From Tritrichomonas foetus (Eukaryota > Parabasalia > Tritrichomonadida > Tritrichomonadidae), in contig MLAK01000607.1 in assembly GCA_001839685.1 (NCBI GenBank), positions 11,868 to 75,867 of the forward strand: DNA of 64,000 nt. Direction: 5' to 3'. Position 1 is the stretch's first letter; the number at the start of each line of letters is the position of its first letter. The position numbers were made by a program, and so were the translations under genes. Shown one piece after another: positions 26,861 to 37,227 of the stretch. The notes beneath the pieces were generated by a model. It was not told the DNA's origin and searched no databases. It saw nothing but the letters and a program-made list of their open reading frames with translations.

Positions 26861-28951
26861 ATGGAAGACAGAAATGACAATAAACGATATTATCCGTCCC
26901 CAATGGAACAATCAATCCTCGTGCAAAGTGTAGGAAACTATTTTTCAAAACCCGAGCGTTCAGTCGAAAGAAATAAAATTGCTGCCGAAGTTTCCGCTGC
27001 TTTAATGAAAATCAATAATCACTGGACGCACCGAGCTGTTCGCCTTTGGTTTAACAACAATAAGCATACGTATAACGGAGAAGGTGGACAGCCGACCAAT
27101 CCGTCAAATGGCGGGCCACCTTTTCCAATTCAACAACATTCAATGCCGCAGCAGCACTCCGTGCATTTCGGTGAGCCGCCTTTCATTCAGCAATCGCAAC
27201 AACAAAATATACAACAGCCTATGCAACAGCAAGTTCCTCAACAGCAGATGAATCCAATCTCCGCTCATCCAATTTCTCAGTCCGTGATTCAGCAGCCAAT
27301 TAATTCAGCATTGCAAGGACCAATCCAGTCGTCCATACCGTCCGCAATTCAGCCGCCCCTTCAGCAGTCCCTTCAGCAAGGAATTTCACAACCGTTACAA
27401 CAATCAATTCAACAGCCCATTCAAAATATTCAATCATCTTTACAACCGTCTTTGCAAACATCATTACAAACATCATTGCATTCATCAATTCAACCCCCTC
27501 TCCAATCTTCTTTGCAGCCATCCATTCAGCAAACTTTGCAACAACAACAAAATCAACCAATTTCCCAAATTATTTCTTCAATTCCACTGCAGCCTTCTTC
27601 AATACCCCCATCAATGCAAATAAAACCACAATCATCACAACCACAACAACAACAACCACAATCATCTCAAGCTCAATCAAAATCTAATCAAGGTCAATCA
27701 CAACAACAACAACAAATTCGGCAAAATTGGCAAACAGGAAATTATCAAAATTTCACAAATCGAATACAAGGTTTAATTGAAAGTTCATTAAAAGTCGATG
27801 ATGAAAATATGGCAACTCTCGTTCAACAATACGATCAATGTTTAAGTGAAATGCGCTCAGTTGGCCAAACTACATCTCATTCGTATGCAATTGATCCTAA
27901 AAATTCAATAACTTTTCCACAACCGGATCCAACAGAATTTAGTTTCTCATCATCTCTCTCAGTTCAAGATGCACTTTTCCAATCACGTAGATATACTGAT
28001 GTTTTTATTAATTCCCAGTTTGATGCAGCTTTTGTTGATGGAAGTTGTGCTGCTTTCCACCACATTGCTCGTTTCACCCCAGATAGAGCACTTTCATATG
28101 AATTTGTTGATTCGCCAAAATTCGGAGAATCTTGGAAGACTCAGAAAGTGAATACAAATGCAAGAATTGAAAGCTTGGTAGTTGATAGCGACCATAAATG
28201 TGTTTGGATGCTTGGAAATTGTAAAGTTCTTCGTTTACACTTAGATCCAAACCAAAAACTACAATCCACAGATTTGACTCCACCGAATCCATCAATGTAT
28301 GCAGCACCACTAGTTGTATTTAATGGAAGAGTAGTAACTGGTTACAGTGAATCAAATATTCTATATTTTATCGATAATCGAATGAAAGTTACACAAGTAA
28401 ATACTGGATTTTCAGATAATAATGGATATTCAGTCATTTCCCCAATGAATGATTTATTATTATGTGGACTTTCGCATAGTGCTGCTGTTAGACTAATTAA
28501 TGAAAATGGGGCAGAAGTCAGATCTTTTGTTGGTCATACAGATACACCAATTTACATTTCTAAAATGTCAAATAATACATTTTTAACTGCTTCGGATGAT
28601 CGGTCACTAAAAATATGGGATATTAGACAGCATGCACCAATTGGACATATTGGGACAAATAGAAAGAGTATTACAGCTATTAGTGGATGTGAAAATTATG
28701 CAGTATTTACAACTCATCCTAATCAGATTTGCGTCGTGGATGTGAGAGGTGTACCAATTAAGCCGATTATAGGTGTTTCAACAGACGAATATGGAACATC
28801 AAACTTATATTATAATCCAGTTAATGATACCTTGTGTTTATTTGGAGTGGCTGCCAAAGAAGGTAATAGTGATAGCTTATTGTTTATTGATGATGAAGGT
28901 GCTTCACGGAAATATGTTTTTCGACGTTATCAGAATTTTATTCATTTGTAA
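26861..28951 (+). CDS. Homeodomain-like + Q-rich linker + WD40 protein
   Basis: 696 residues. Residues about 10-72 resemble a divergent homeodomain: a helical block ending in HWTHRAVRLWFNNNKHTY, which parallels the third-helix WFxN(K/R) signature. Residues 75-295 are Q/P/S-rich low complexity (short SxQ(P/S)xLQ repeats). From about 350 to the end is a beta-propeller with WD-type repeats; the clearest is TASDDRSLKIWDIR near 575-590, and others are degenerate. The architecture suggests a DNA-tethered co-regulator, loosely like Groucho/TLE in having a Q-rich region followed by WD40, but with its own DNA-binding-like domain. The homeodomain call is pattern-based. Confidence 0.9.
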   Translation: MEDRNDNKRYYPSPMEQSILVQSVGNYFSKPERSVERNKIAAEVSAALMKINNHWTHRAVRLWFNNNKHTYNGEGGQPTNPSNGGPPFPIQQHSMPQQHSVHFGEPPFIQQSQQQNIQQPMQQQVPQQQMNPISAHPISQSVIQQPINSALQGPIQSSIPSAIQPPLQQSLQQGISQPLQQSIQQPIQNIQSSLQPSLQTSLQTSLHSSIQPPLQSSLQPSIQQTLQQQQNQPISQIISSIPLQPSSIPPSMQIKPQSSQPQQQQPQSSQAQSKSNQGQSQQQQQIRQNWQTGNYQNFTNRIQGLIESSLKVDDENMATLVQQYDQCLSEMRSVGQTTSHSYAIDPKNSITFPQPDPTEFSFSSSLSVQDALFQSRRYTDVFINSQFDAAFVDGSCAAFHHIARFTPDRALSYEFVDSPKFGESWKTQKVNTNARIESLVVDSDHKCVWMLGNCKVLRLHLDPNQKLQSTDLTPPNPSMYAAPLVVFNGRVVTGYSESNILYFIDNRMKVTQVNTGFSDNNGYSVISPMNDLLLCGLSHSAAVRLINENGAEVRSFVGHTDTPIYISKMSNNTFLTASDDRSLKIWDIRQHAPIGHIGTNRKSITAISGCENYAVFTTHPNQICVVDVRGVPIKPIIGVSTDEYGTSNLYYNPVNDTLCLFGVAAKEGNSDSLLFIDDEGASRKYVFRRYQNFIHL

Positions 28952-29861
28952 ATCATTTTGTTTCTTTTTTCTAAAGCGATTTTATTTCAATCTTCACTTT
29001 ATCCTTGTTTAATTGTTATAATATATTTACATGAGTTAACTCGACAAGTTTAGTAAGAAATACTTGTAATTTAATTAAGCAAAGATACCTGATGACATAA
29101 ACTTGATTTCTCTAGAAAAAAAACTACACAAAATGTCTATTTCATTTCATTAGTAACAATGTCACTTTTGAACATAGCTTTAGTTTAGATAAACAATTTC
29201 ATCATAAAAATAAGTTTCCTCAAGAAATGGAATTCGAGAAAGTATTTGTTGATTTAGATGATTTAGAGAAAACAGAACCAATATTTGGTTGAAGATCTTT
29301 TGGAGAAGTTAATGATGGGAAAGGAAAAAAAAAAACAAAGCTAAAATATGCAAGACAATTGACTCTGACATGAGGAGAGGTAACCAACAGAAAAATTAAC
29401 TTCGAGAAGTAAGTCTTTTAAGTAAAATGGATCATCCAGCAATTCTTGGATTTAATTTAATTTGTTTGATATGAATTCGCCAGTAATAATTACACAATAT
29501 ATATCCAACATGGTTCACTTGAACATTTTATTGAACTTGAAAAACAATCCCTAAATGATGATATTTGGAATGACACGTCTAATAAAATAATGGTTTTACT
29601 TGGTTGAAAAGTATCTCCATGATAATTTTTAAAATTTCTTCATCTATTTTGACATTTCTCTAACATTTTGATCTCAATTATTATTCCTCAATTTAATTTC
29701 ACATAATCAACATTTTTCTGAAACATTTTATATTCATCTTTTGATGATAAAATGGTTTAAAATAAAAAAAAGTTCATTTTTATAATGAAATATTTTTTAA
29801 CTTTTATAAATAATATATGATTTAGTTATAATTTATAATTTCGAAAAAAAGAAAGAATGAA
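28952..29861. other. Gap holding kinase remnant and start of duplication
   Basis: No intact gene. It contains the kinase pseudogene and, from 29697, the edge of a 1.23-kb inverted duplication. Confidence 0.6.
29227..29610 (+). pseudogene. Protein kinase pseudogene (N-lobe fragment)
   Basis: Starting at an ATG (29227) the frame reads MEFEKVFVDLDDLEKTEPIFG, then TGA, then RSFGEV (glycine-loop remnant). Further on it gives REVSLLSKMDHPAILGF (helix C to strand 4), then PVIITQYIS, and, after a frame change, GSLEHFIELEKQSLNDDIW. These are the successive N-lobe landmarks of the tyrosine-kinase-like kinases common in trichomonads. Several in-frame stops and at least two frame changes make it non-functional. 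The catalytic loop (HRD) and activation segment (DFG) are not found; the homology fades by about 29610, shortly before the inverted duplication begins. Confidence 0.8.
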
Positions 29862-30926
29862 TTAGAAATAAGGAAACATTGGAATTATTTCTTTTGTTTT
29901 TTGATTCATCAAATGATCATCTTTTGCAATATATTTAGCTTCTTTACTCGTTCCTGAAAATCCTTGATTTGTCAAAAATATTTCTCTGTTCGGGATATTA
30001 TGAGGTTCATTCCATCCACATGTTAAATTTGTTGGATGTTCAATATGAAGAACACCTGGTTCATCATAAAAAGTAACACTTGTTGAATGTTTGATGCCTT
30101 CACCCATAAAATAATTATCCCAAATACAAAAACCAAGTGTAAAATTTGGAAATGTTTCAAAATCAAATGGTGGTGGATTTTTTTGAAATGTAAATGTATC
30201 ACAACCTGATGTACCATGTGGAATTTCATGTTTTTTAGCTTCATTTTGAATATCTATAAGTAATGTAGGTGATGTTAAGTCCATTTGATGNAATTTATCT
30301 GAATTAAAAATGAAATTATTTCGAATTCCCATGATAAAAACACTTTCATTTGAAAAAGTTAAAAAANCNCGATGAATTTTGGCTGTCCATGTTGGAACAA
30401 TCATAATATCACTATTAATAAATGTTACATAATTAGTATTTGATAATAATATACCTTGACGGATCCATTCACCAATGAGTGGCTTGTTTCGAAATCCTGT
30501 TGGTAAATTTCCGCCAAAAATAATTCGTTTTTCACCAAAATTTGTTGTAAGAAATGGAATAATTGTTTGACGTGGATCAAATTCTTTTTGATCAACAAAA
30601 AGTAGAATTTCTGCTTTCGATGAACTTTGAAGCCACGTGGAAAAAATTAAACGATACTTGAAATCTTGAAATGAACTATCTGATGGTTTAGGCACTGTAA
30701 TATATGTAATTGGAAGATTGGAAACAGATGGGAAATTAATAACAACACGTGCAAAATAATACTGATTTCTGAAAAAATAGAAAACAGATGGATACATTAT
30801 TAATGTTGATATACATAAATATATGAATAAAATAAAGAATAATTTAAATTTACTCTTCCTCTTTTGATTGTCATGAATGTGTAATTTCATAACACAATAC
30901 GAATGTGGACGATAAATATTTATCGT
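29697..30926 (-). repeat. 1.23-kb inverted duplication, left copy
   Basis: This block repeats almost perfectly, inverted, at 43698-44926. Paired positions sum to 74624 through the gene, including three N positions (30291, 30367, 30369 against 44333, 44257, 44255). The gene-proximal boundary in both copies is the perfect palindrome ACGATAAATATTTATCGT (30909-30926 here). The other boundary is GTTGATTATGTGAAA. A one-base difference in a T run is visible outside the gene. Confidence 0.93.
29862..30890 (-). CDS. Type II membrane protein, glycosyltransferase-like, copy 1
   Basis: 342 residues from the ATG at 30890; this start is shared with the second copy, so upstream in-frame codons are ignored. 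A short basic cytoplasmic tail (MKLHIHDNQKRKSKFK) is followed by one membrane helix (about 17-36) and a lumenal domain. That domain has VTFINSDIMIVPTWTAKIH, recalling the D-x-D-type region of GT-A transferases, plus LLFVDQKEFDPR and several NxS/T sites (FSNES, FPNFT, HPTNLT). A Golgi glycosyltransferase-like function is plausible but not proven. Three ambiguous bases give undefined residues. It differs from copy 2 at three visible residues (I/L, H/Y, P/S near the C-terminus). Confidence 0.85.
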   Translation of the reverse strand: MKLHIHDNQKRKSKFKLFFILFIYLCISTLIMYPSVFYFFRNQYYFARVVINFPSVSNLPITYITVPKPSDSSFQDFKYRLIFSTWLQSSSKAEILLFVDQKEFDPRQTIIPFLTTNFGEKRIIFGGNLPTGFRNKPLIGEWIRQGILLSNTNYVTFINSDIMIVPTWTAKIHXXFLTFSNESVFIMGIRNNFIFNSDKXHQMDLTSPTLLIDIQNEAKKHEIPHGTSGCDTFTFQKNPPPFDFETFPNFTLGFCIWDNYFMGEGIKHSTSVTFYDEPGVLHIEHPTNLTCGWNEPHNIPNREIFLTNQGFSGTSKEAKYIAKDDHLMNQKTKEIIPMFPYF

Positions 30927-31780
30927 TATTTGTGTTATTTTGTATTGTATAGAATTTCGTCGAATTTTGAGAAGAAAGGTCAATTGACTTTTACCATTTC
31001 ACCACAAATTTCACCTTCACTAACGATTTTCTTCAGGTAGATCATGATGAATTTTTTGTTGAAATTTTAACACATTCGACCATTTATAATCATCGCATGA
31101 ACTTTTTGTGAATAATTGAGTTAGGTATCAATTTTTTTGGGAAAAAAAATCCTTCAAAACGAACGTTTATTTATAATTTTTCTGCCGAATGAATGAAAAT
31201 GACAATAATTTGAATCATCATAACAATGTGGATTGACATTTTATAATCAATGATTAGCGTATCTTCAGTTTTCAGATTAAAATAGCATAAAGGAATATAA
31301 CTATTAAAGAAAGGAGAGAAATAATAAAAGTAAAGAAAGAAAATATAACAGAAAGAAATGAAGTCTTCCATGATTAAAAAAGTGGAAAAAATCGATTTTC
31401 AAAAGCATTTTTTTTCTCCGAATACGATTTCATATTGCGGATAGTATACTAACAATGTTTAAAACTATTCACATGAACAAAATTGCACAAAACTATGTCT
31501 TCAACATTATAATGTGTTTCTGATAATTTCAAATTCGTGAAGAATTGAATGAAAGTCATACGTTAAAATACGTTAAGTAATACTATTTTCAAAATTTTGG
31601 TAAGTAGAGGAAAAAAAGATAAGAAAATCAAAATAAATCGATTCGAGAAGATTTAAGCACAATTCATTTCGAGGGAAGTGCCACTTCCTTTTTGTCACTT
31701 TTTTTGCTCATCAATCACTTTTTGAATATACATCAAAACTTTTTCAATATGTTGGCGCCAATTCTGATTAATCAAAACAA
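30927..31780. other. Intergenic gap, divergent promoters
   Basis: An 854-bp spacer between the 5' ends of the type II membrane gene and SMC3. It contains several (T)CACTTTTT-like sequences near 31690-31725 and one exact AACTTTTTC. No gene. Confidence 0.55.
31737..31745 (+). promoter_or_regulatory. AACTTTTTC box before SMC3
   Basis: Exact AACTTTTTC, 35 bp before the SMC3 start codon. Confidence 0.5.
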
Positions 31781-34700
31781 ATGAATATCAACCGAGTCAC
31801 AGTTCATGGTTTCAAATCTTACGATGACACAGTTGTTTTTGGACCCTTTGCGAATGGAAAGAATGCTTTAGTTGGTCTCAATGGCACTGGAAAGTCGAAT
31901 TTTTATTCCGCTATCGGATTTGTTCTACTCGATGAATATGCCCATATTAGAGTTGCAGATCGTAAAAATTTGCTTCACGAAGGGCAAGGACAAAATGCAA
32001 TGACTGCATATGTAGAAATTGTTTTCGACAACAAATCAAGAAACATGCCTTTCGACAAAGATGAAGTTTCAATTAGGCGTAGTATTGGTTTAAAGAAGGA
32101 TGAATACTTTATTGATCGAAAGAATTCCACTCGACAAGATGTTCACAATTTACTTGAAAGCTCAAACTTTTCACCATCCAATGGTTATTATATTGTTAGG
32201 CAAGGTCAAGTATCTGCACTTACTCTTATGAAAGATTCCGATCGCCTCGATTTAATATACGATATCGCAGGAACCAAATTTTACGACCAGCAAAGAGAAG
32301 AATCAATGAAAATGATTAATGAATCGAATGCCAGAACAGAAAAAATCAAAGATTCTTTGGAATACATTCAAAATCGATTATCACAGCTCGATGACGAAAA
32401 GAAAGAGCTTGAGGAACTTGAAGAACTAGATCGTTCACGGAGAGCAGCAGAATATCACATTCAAAGACTCGAACTTGCCAGAATTTCAGATGATCTCCAA
32501 AATCAAGAAGAATCTCGCCAGCAAGAAGCTGCCGCTGTTGCTTCATTAAATGAAGATTACTCTCAAAAACATCAAGAATTGAAAGACCTTCATGAACACC
32601 TCCATGAACTCAAAGCTCAAGAAGATCAATACACTAAACAAAGAGATAAAGCAGAACGCATAAAACATGAAAGTATCGAAGCACAAACTCGAGCTGAATA
32701 CAAAACAAATGAAATCAGCAGAAAATTGCAAGATGCTGAAAAAATAAAAGAAAGCCTTCGCGAAAAACTTGCAAAAATTGAACAAGCGATTGAAGAAAAA
32801 ACACAAGAATTAAATACAATCAATGAAGAACTACCAAACGTTTCAGCTGAACGTGCTTCAGTTGAAGGTCAATTAGAGGCACTAACACAAATCGTTGGAG
32901 GAAAAATTCAAGAAACTTCATCAACAGAATCACAACTTCGAAGTGCAAAAGCAACTTTGAAAAGATTAAGAGAGCAGGAAGAAGCAGATCGTAAAGTCAT
33001 CGCAGAAGCTGAAGAGAGACTTTCTAAACTCGAACATCGAAAAGTGGAGCTCGATGAACAATTAAATGGCCAATATAGTAATCAAACTGGTCAAAAAGAG
33101 CATTTAAATGAATTAATGAACGAAAAGAAGGAACTATGGCGTGATGAAGATAAATTTGGTCGTGAAACAAAGAAATTAACTCGTGAGCTTGAAGATTTAA
33201 AGTCGAAAATTAATCATGCTATGCCAACAGAAATTGCTACAGGTTTATCAAGTGTGAAAAATTTGAACTATGATGGTGTTTGTGGTGCTGTTTATAATTT
33301 AATCGATTGTCCGGATGATCTTTCGTATGCTGTTTCAGTTGTCGGAAAAGGAAAACTCTTCAATGTTGTTGTTGAAAATGATAAAGTTTCAGACAAACTA
33401 GTGAGAAAGTTAACAGATGAGCAACTAGGTGTTGTTACTTTTATTCCATTGAATACCATCAAAAAGAGCAATTTTAAGCCACCAGAAGGATTGACTACTC
33501 TTGTGTCCCAATTAAAGTTCGATAAGAAATATACACATGCAATCAATTACGTTTTTGGAAAGACAATCTTAGTTGATACAATTGATGAAGCTGCTCAACT
33601 TTCCACCAAATATTCATTAAATGTCGTAACTCGTGATGGAGATTTTGTTACAGCTCATGGACCAATCAGTGGTGGTTCTCGATCACATCACAAGTCACCA
33701 ATGACATATTCAGCAAGAATTGCAAAGAAAGAAAAGAGACTTGAAGAAATTAAATCAAATTTGGGTGAAACTAAAGAAAGATTAGAAAAAGTGGAAACTG
33801 AAATTCGTGAAATTAATGATTTCTTAAATAGTTCAAAGAATGAACGAAAGAAGTTAAAGAGTGAAAGAGTGACTGTTTCAATGAAGATCACAGATATCAA
33901 AGAAGAAATTGAAAGTAAGAACCGCCAACTTGATCGTCTTGCTGATAGCATTGAGTCTGCAGAACGTGATTCAATTTCAATTGAAAAGCGATTAAAATAT
34001 ATTCAAAACTTTAATTCACAAGTTGATGAGAATACTCTTCAACAATTGAAGGATTGCAGACACCATTATGATGATCTTTCAAGGAGACATATTACTTTAT
34101 CAAGCCAGAAAATCGAAGTTTCTTCAGACTTATCAAATAAATTACAACCAAGAAGAAAGAGAATTTTAGACGACCTCGATAAAATGGAAGTTGATAAACT
34201 TCAACAGCAACTTGAAGTTGCACAACGTGATGGTGAAATCGCCAAAAAGAATTACGAAGAAAGTACTGCACTATTATCTGATCTCGAAGAAAAATTAACT
34301 CAAGCTACAAAAGATATCACAACTACAGAAGATGAAGCAACTAGGCTTCAACGTTCAAAAGACAGAGTTTCCACCCAACTCAACAACGCCAAAAATAACA
34401 TAGAAAGAATTCTCACTGCTATCTCTTTACTTCAGCAGCGCCATGAAGAATGTTTGAAGCAACAAAAAGATATTGGAGCCTTACCAGAAACCGAAATTCA
34501 AAACTTCGAAGGATTTTCTAAGTCCGAATTATTAAGACAACTTTCAAATATTAACCAAGAATGCCAACGTTATAGACATGTGAACAAAAAAGCTATTGAG
34601 CAACATCGATCATTCACTCAGCAACAACAGGAACTTACAGCTAGACAAGAAGAATTAAGAAGCAGTAGAGAATCAATTTCAAACTTGATTGAAACTCTCG

Positions 34701-35221
34701 ATAAAAGGAAAGAAGTTGCTATTGCTAGAACATTTGCACAAATTTCAGAGAATTTCACTCAAATTTTAAGCGAGCTAGATCCAAACGCTCACGGACAACT
34801 GGTTTTACAAAAAGATGAAGAGAAAAATGAATATATTGGTGTTACAATTAAGGCCCAATTTGAAGATCAAGAAGTCGTTTCATTGTCGCAATTAAGTGGC
34901 GGCCAAAAAACGCTTATTGCCTTAACTTTGGTTTTTGCTATACAAAAATATGCACCTGCACCTTTCTACCTATTCGACGAAGTGGATTCTGCTTTAGATG
35001 ATAAATATAGACTCGCTGTCTCCAGGCTCATGGACAAGTTCTGCAATCCAGAAAAGTCAGAAGATGCAGCACAAATCATATTTACAACTTTTAAGAATGA
35101 GCTTTTAGAGGGTTGTGATAAATACTTTGCTGTTAAGTATGATAGAGGACATAGTACTTGCTTAGAGATTAACTCTGAAGAAGCACACTCAATTGTGACT
35201 GAACAACTTGATAATAAATAA
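31781..35221 (+). CDS. SMC3: Cohesin subunit SMC3
   Basis: 1146 residues with complete SMC layout: N-terminal ATPase half with Walker A GLNGTGKS (32-39; Thr in place of the more usual Ser), coiled coil to about 480, hinge (about 490-640, from YDGVCGAVYNLI to the GGSRS region), returning coiled coil, and C-terminal half with signature LSGGQKT (about 1037) and Walker B region YLFDEVDSALD. It is SMC3 rather than SMC1, 2 or 4: RRSIGLKKDEYFIDRK and NLLESSNFSPSNGYYIVRQGQ match the SMC3 head. Lys105 and Lys106 fall exactly where the cohesion-establishing acetylation sites sit in animal SMC3. The protein would pair with SMC1 and a kleisin to hold sister chromatids together. Confidence 0.97.
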   Translation: MNINRVTVHGFKSYDDTVVFGPFANGKNALVGLNGTGKSNFYSAIGFVLLDEYAHIRVADRKNLLHEGQGQNAMTAYVEIVFDNKSRNMPFDKDEVSIRRSIGLKKDEYFIDRKNSTRQDVHNLLESSNFSPSNGYYIVRQGQVSALTLMKDSDRLDLIYDIAGTKFYDQQREESMKMINESNARTEKIKDSLEYIQNRLSQLDDEKKELEELEELDRSRRAAEYHIQRLELARISDDLQNQEESRQQEAAAVASLNEDYSQKHQELKDLHEHLHELKAQEDQYTKQRDKAERIKHESIEAQTRAEYKTNEISRKLQDAEKIKESLREKLAKIEQAIEEKTQELNTINEELPNVSAERASVEGQLEALTQIVGGKIQETSSTESQLRSAKATLKRLREQEEADRKVIAEAEERLSKLEHRKVELDEQLNGQYSNQTGQKEHLNELMNEKKELWRDEDKFGRETKKLTRELEDLKSKINHAMPTEIATGLSSVKNLNYDGVCGAVYNLIDCPDDLSYAVSVVGKGKLFNVVVENDKVSDKLVRKLTDEQLGVVTFIPLNTIKKSNFKPPEGLTTLVSQLKFDKKYTHAINYVFGKTILVDTIDEAAQLSTKYSLNVVTRDGDFVTAHGPISGGSRSHHKSPMTYSARIAKKEKRLEEIKSNLGETKERLEKVETEIREINDFLNSSKNERKKLKSERVTVSMKITDIKEEIESKNRQLDRLADSIESAERDSISIEKRLKYIQNFNSQVDENTLQQLKDCRHHYDDLSRRHITLSSQKIEVSSDLSNKLQPRRKRILDDLDKMEVDKLQQQLEVAQRDGEIAKKNYEESTALLSDLEEKLTQATKDITTTEDEATRLQRSKDRVSTQLNNAKNNIERILTAISLLQQRHEECLKQQKDIGALPETEIQNFEGFSKSELLRQLSNINQECQRYRHVNKKAIEQHRSFTQQQQELTARQEELRSSRESISNLIETLDKRKEVAIARTFAQISENFTQILSELDPNAHGQLVLQKDEEKNEYIGVTIKAQFEDQEVVSLSQLSGGQKTLIALTLVFAIQKYAPAPFYLFDEVDSALDDKYRLAVSRLMDKFCNPEKSEDAAQIIFTTFKNELLEGCDKYFAVKYDRGHSTCLEINSEEAHSIVTEQLDNK

Positions 35222-35423
35222 TAAATTTTATTTAAAGTAAAAAAAGAAATTGTTTAATCAAATTGAAATATTTTTTTCCTTTCTTGTTTGTTGATGAAGA
35301 AGGAATGAACAGCCAATGAAGAGTCAACAACCATTCAAAGCAATGAAATGAAAATGAAAATATTTATGGAGAAAATTCTATAAAAAAATCAAATGTGTGA
35401 AAATTATATTTTATTTGGTGTGT

Positions 35424-36731
35424 TTAAACGAAACTGAATGTGTAGCAGGCAGCCGTGGTGGTTTCCTTGAGCCATCTCTTTGGCTGTGTCTGCGTTCCGG
35501 ATGTAGAAACAACATAGTTCTTGATTGTCATTCCGCTGATGAGGTGACCAATATGTGTGAATTCAAGGCTGATTGGGCCAAGGAGGTTTTCGACTGCACA
35601 TGGGATTCCGTGATCGAATATGAATCTGAATCTGGCTGAGAATTCTTGAAGACCTACAAACTTCTTGATGCACCATACGACTTGCCTCTCTTTCGAATGG
35701 AATTCACTGGATTGCGAATCTGCGACTGATGGGGGAAGCTCGCAAGAAGCGTTGGATATTTCGACTGGGCACTGGAATATTACTTTAACATCGCTTGCGT
35801 ATTCTTCGACTGGATAATTCGCCTGTATAGAAACTCTAACAACAGCAACTTTGGCTTGCTTGTTTTCAAAAACTGGAGTCAATGTAATTAAGGGGTTAAC
35901 TGGTCGGGAACAACGATAGGAAAAGATGGTCGATTCACCTTGTGGTGGGGCGAATGTAATTGACCTATCCCCATCAAACGATTGATTTTGAACGAAAGGT
36001 GCAAAAACAATATCATCGTATGTCAATTGCAAATTCTGAGGAATCGATCGAGTTTTAACGGTCATCTGTGGATCAAGCTGAATTAAAACGGACGGCAATC
36101 CATCGAGATATGACTTAATCGTACCTACACCAGTAATCGTTGTTCTAATCGCTTGGTTATTCGCTGTTAAAGACATTTCGACTCTCTCGTTGAGTATAAA
36201 GAATACTTCGTTGTTAAATTTGGCTCTCTGTTCATTTGTTACGGCTAATGGGCGCTCGTATTCGGCTCCTGAGAAGACGTTAAGGAAATCGATGTTTCGG
36301 AGGAGGTCATGTTTGTAATTAACTGTGTTATGAACGAGATGCAATAAATTAGCCGAATCTGTGGCTTGCGGACAGCCGAACGATAGAACCTCGTCAACAA
36401 TTTCGTATGTCATTGCAAGGTTCTGCTGCATGGTCAATTCAGTGCAACGTCCAGCATAATCGCCGATAATCGTATGTATGCGATTAAGCAGTTCCAGGAG
36501 CAGGCTTGGGGCCATGATTTCTTCTGTGACGATAACGAAGTATAATTGCGACTTCATGATGTAAACAAAGTTGTAATTATCGTTTCTGAATACTGGGGGT
36601 GGAGGTGGGTCCTGGGTAACTGCGTTATAAAATGTTTCGATGACATCTTGAGTTGGTTCTGCTAGAAATGCACGAATAACGATGGGACTTCCGCGGCTGT
36701 TGATCGAGAAGAAGTATTTGATGATACCCAT
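35424..36731 (-). CDS. Clathrin-adaptor medium (mu) subunit
   Basis: 435 residues from the first ATG (36731; a TTG further up is ignored). Residues 1-140 are the longin-like half (MGIIKYFFSINSRG ... LYFVIVTEE, then LLNRIHTIIGDYAG), and about 165-435 are the mu homology domain, with ITFAPPQGESTIFSYR and the C-terminal ISLEFTHIGHLISGMTIKNYVV. Mu subunits recognise tyrosine-based sorting signals and sit in AP-1 to AP-4 coats on endosomes, Golgi or plasma membrane. The linker DEVLSFGCPQATDSANL resembles mu-4 or mu-3 more than mu-2, but the class is uncertain. An AACTTTTTC box lies 76 bp upstream. Confidence 0.93.
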   Translation of the reverse strand: MGIIKYFFSINSRGSPIVIRAFLAEPTQDVIETFYNAVTQDPPPPPVFRNDNYNFVYIMKSQLYFVIVTEEIMAPSLLLELLNRIHTIIGDYAGRCTELTMQQNLAMTYEIVDEVLSFGCPQATDSANLLHLVHNTVNYKHDLLRNIDFLNVFSGAEYERPLAVTNEQRAKFNNEVFFILNERVEMSLTANNQAIRTTITGVGTIKSYLDGLPSVLIQLDPQMTVKTRSIPQNLQLTYDDIVFAPFVQNQSFDGDRSITFAPPQGESTIFSYRCSRPVNPLITLTPVFENKQAKVAVVRVSIQANYPVEEYASDVKVIFQCPVEISNASCELPPSVADSQSSEFHSKERQVVWCIKKFVGLQEFSARFRFIFDHGIPCAVENLLGPISLEFTHIGHLISGMTIKNYVVSTSGTQTQPKRWLKETTTAACYTFSFV

Positions 36732-36807
36732 GAAAGTGACGACGGTTTTATACAAAAAATTGAATTAGAATTCACCTTATTAAATAATAAATCTCACTAA
36801 AATATCT

Positions 36808-36816
36808 GAAAAAGTT
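36808..36816 (-). promoter_or_regulatory. AACTTTTTC box before AP mu gene
   Basis: Exact AACTTTTTC on the minus strand, 76 bp before the ATG at 36731. Confidence 0.45.
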
Positions 36817-37142
36817 GAAATATTATTAAAAAGTGAAGAAGTCCTGAATTTTGAATACTAGTATTTCCCTAATCTTTCAGAAAAAGGCGAATAAAATTGA
36901 ATGAGGTTGTTCATCAGGAGAAGAATCTCCCTTTACTATCTGAGCATAGAAAAATGCATAAGACTTTATATTAATATATTGGTATATCCTATTAATGATT
37001 TACTTTATTTATATCTATTAGACTCTTAAAATACCTAAATAAGTCTGGAAAAGCAAATAAATTTAAAAAGTTTTACGAATGGTTAACCCTTCTCAAGTCC
37101 ATTGTTTAGAATTCACATATCGTAAAGTCTTTTTATTCTGGA

Positions 37143-37151
37143 AACTTTTTC
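37143..37151 (+). promoter_or_regulatory. AACTTTTTC box before GT61-like gene
   Basis: Exact AACTTTTTC, 76 bp before the ATG at 37228; supports that start over an earlier TTG. Confidence 0.45.
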
Positions 37152-37227
37152 TATTATTATCTGGCTAAACGATGTATTACACCTTCAATTGCTAATTTTA
37201 TTTAACGGTCGCTGTTGTATTTCTTTG

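Larger units (their letters stand above)
36732..37227. other. Divergent promoter region
   Basis: A 496-bp spacer between two divergent genes. It carries two outward-facing AACTTTTTC boxes, at 36808-36816 (minus) and 37143-37151 (plus), both 76 bp from their start codons. No coding frame. Confidence 0.55.

Noticed and set aside
31171..31371. 66-codon hydrophobic frame before SMC3.
   Set aside because: F/I/Y/S-rich reading of AT-rich DNA; no conserved feature.
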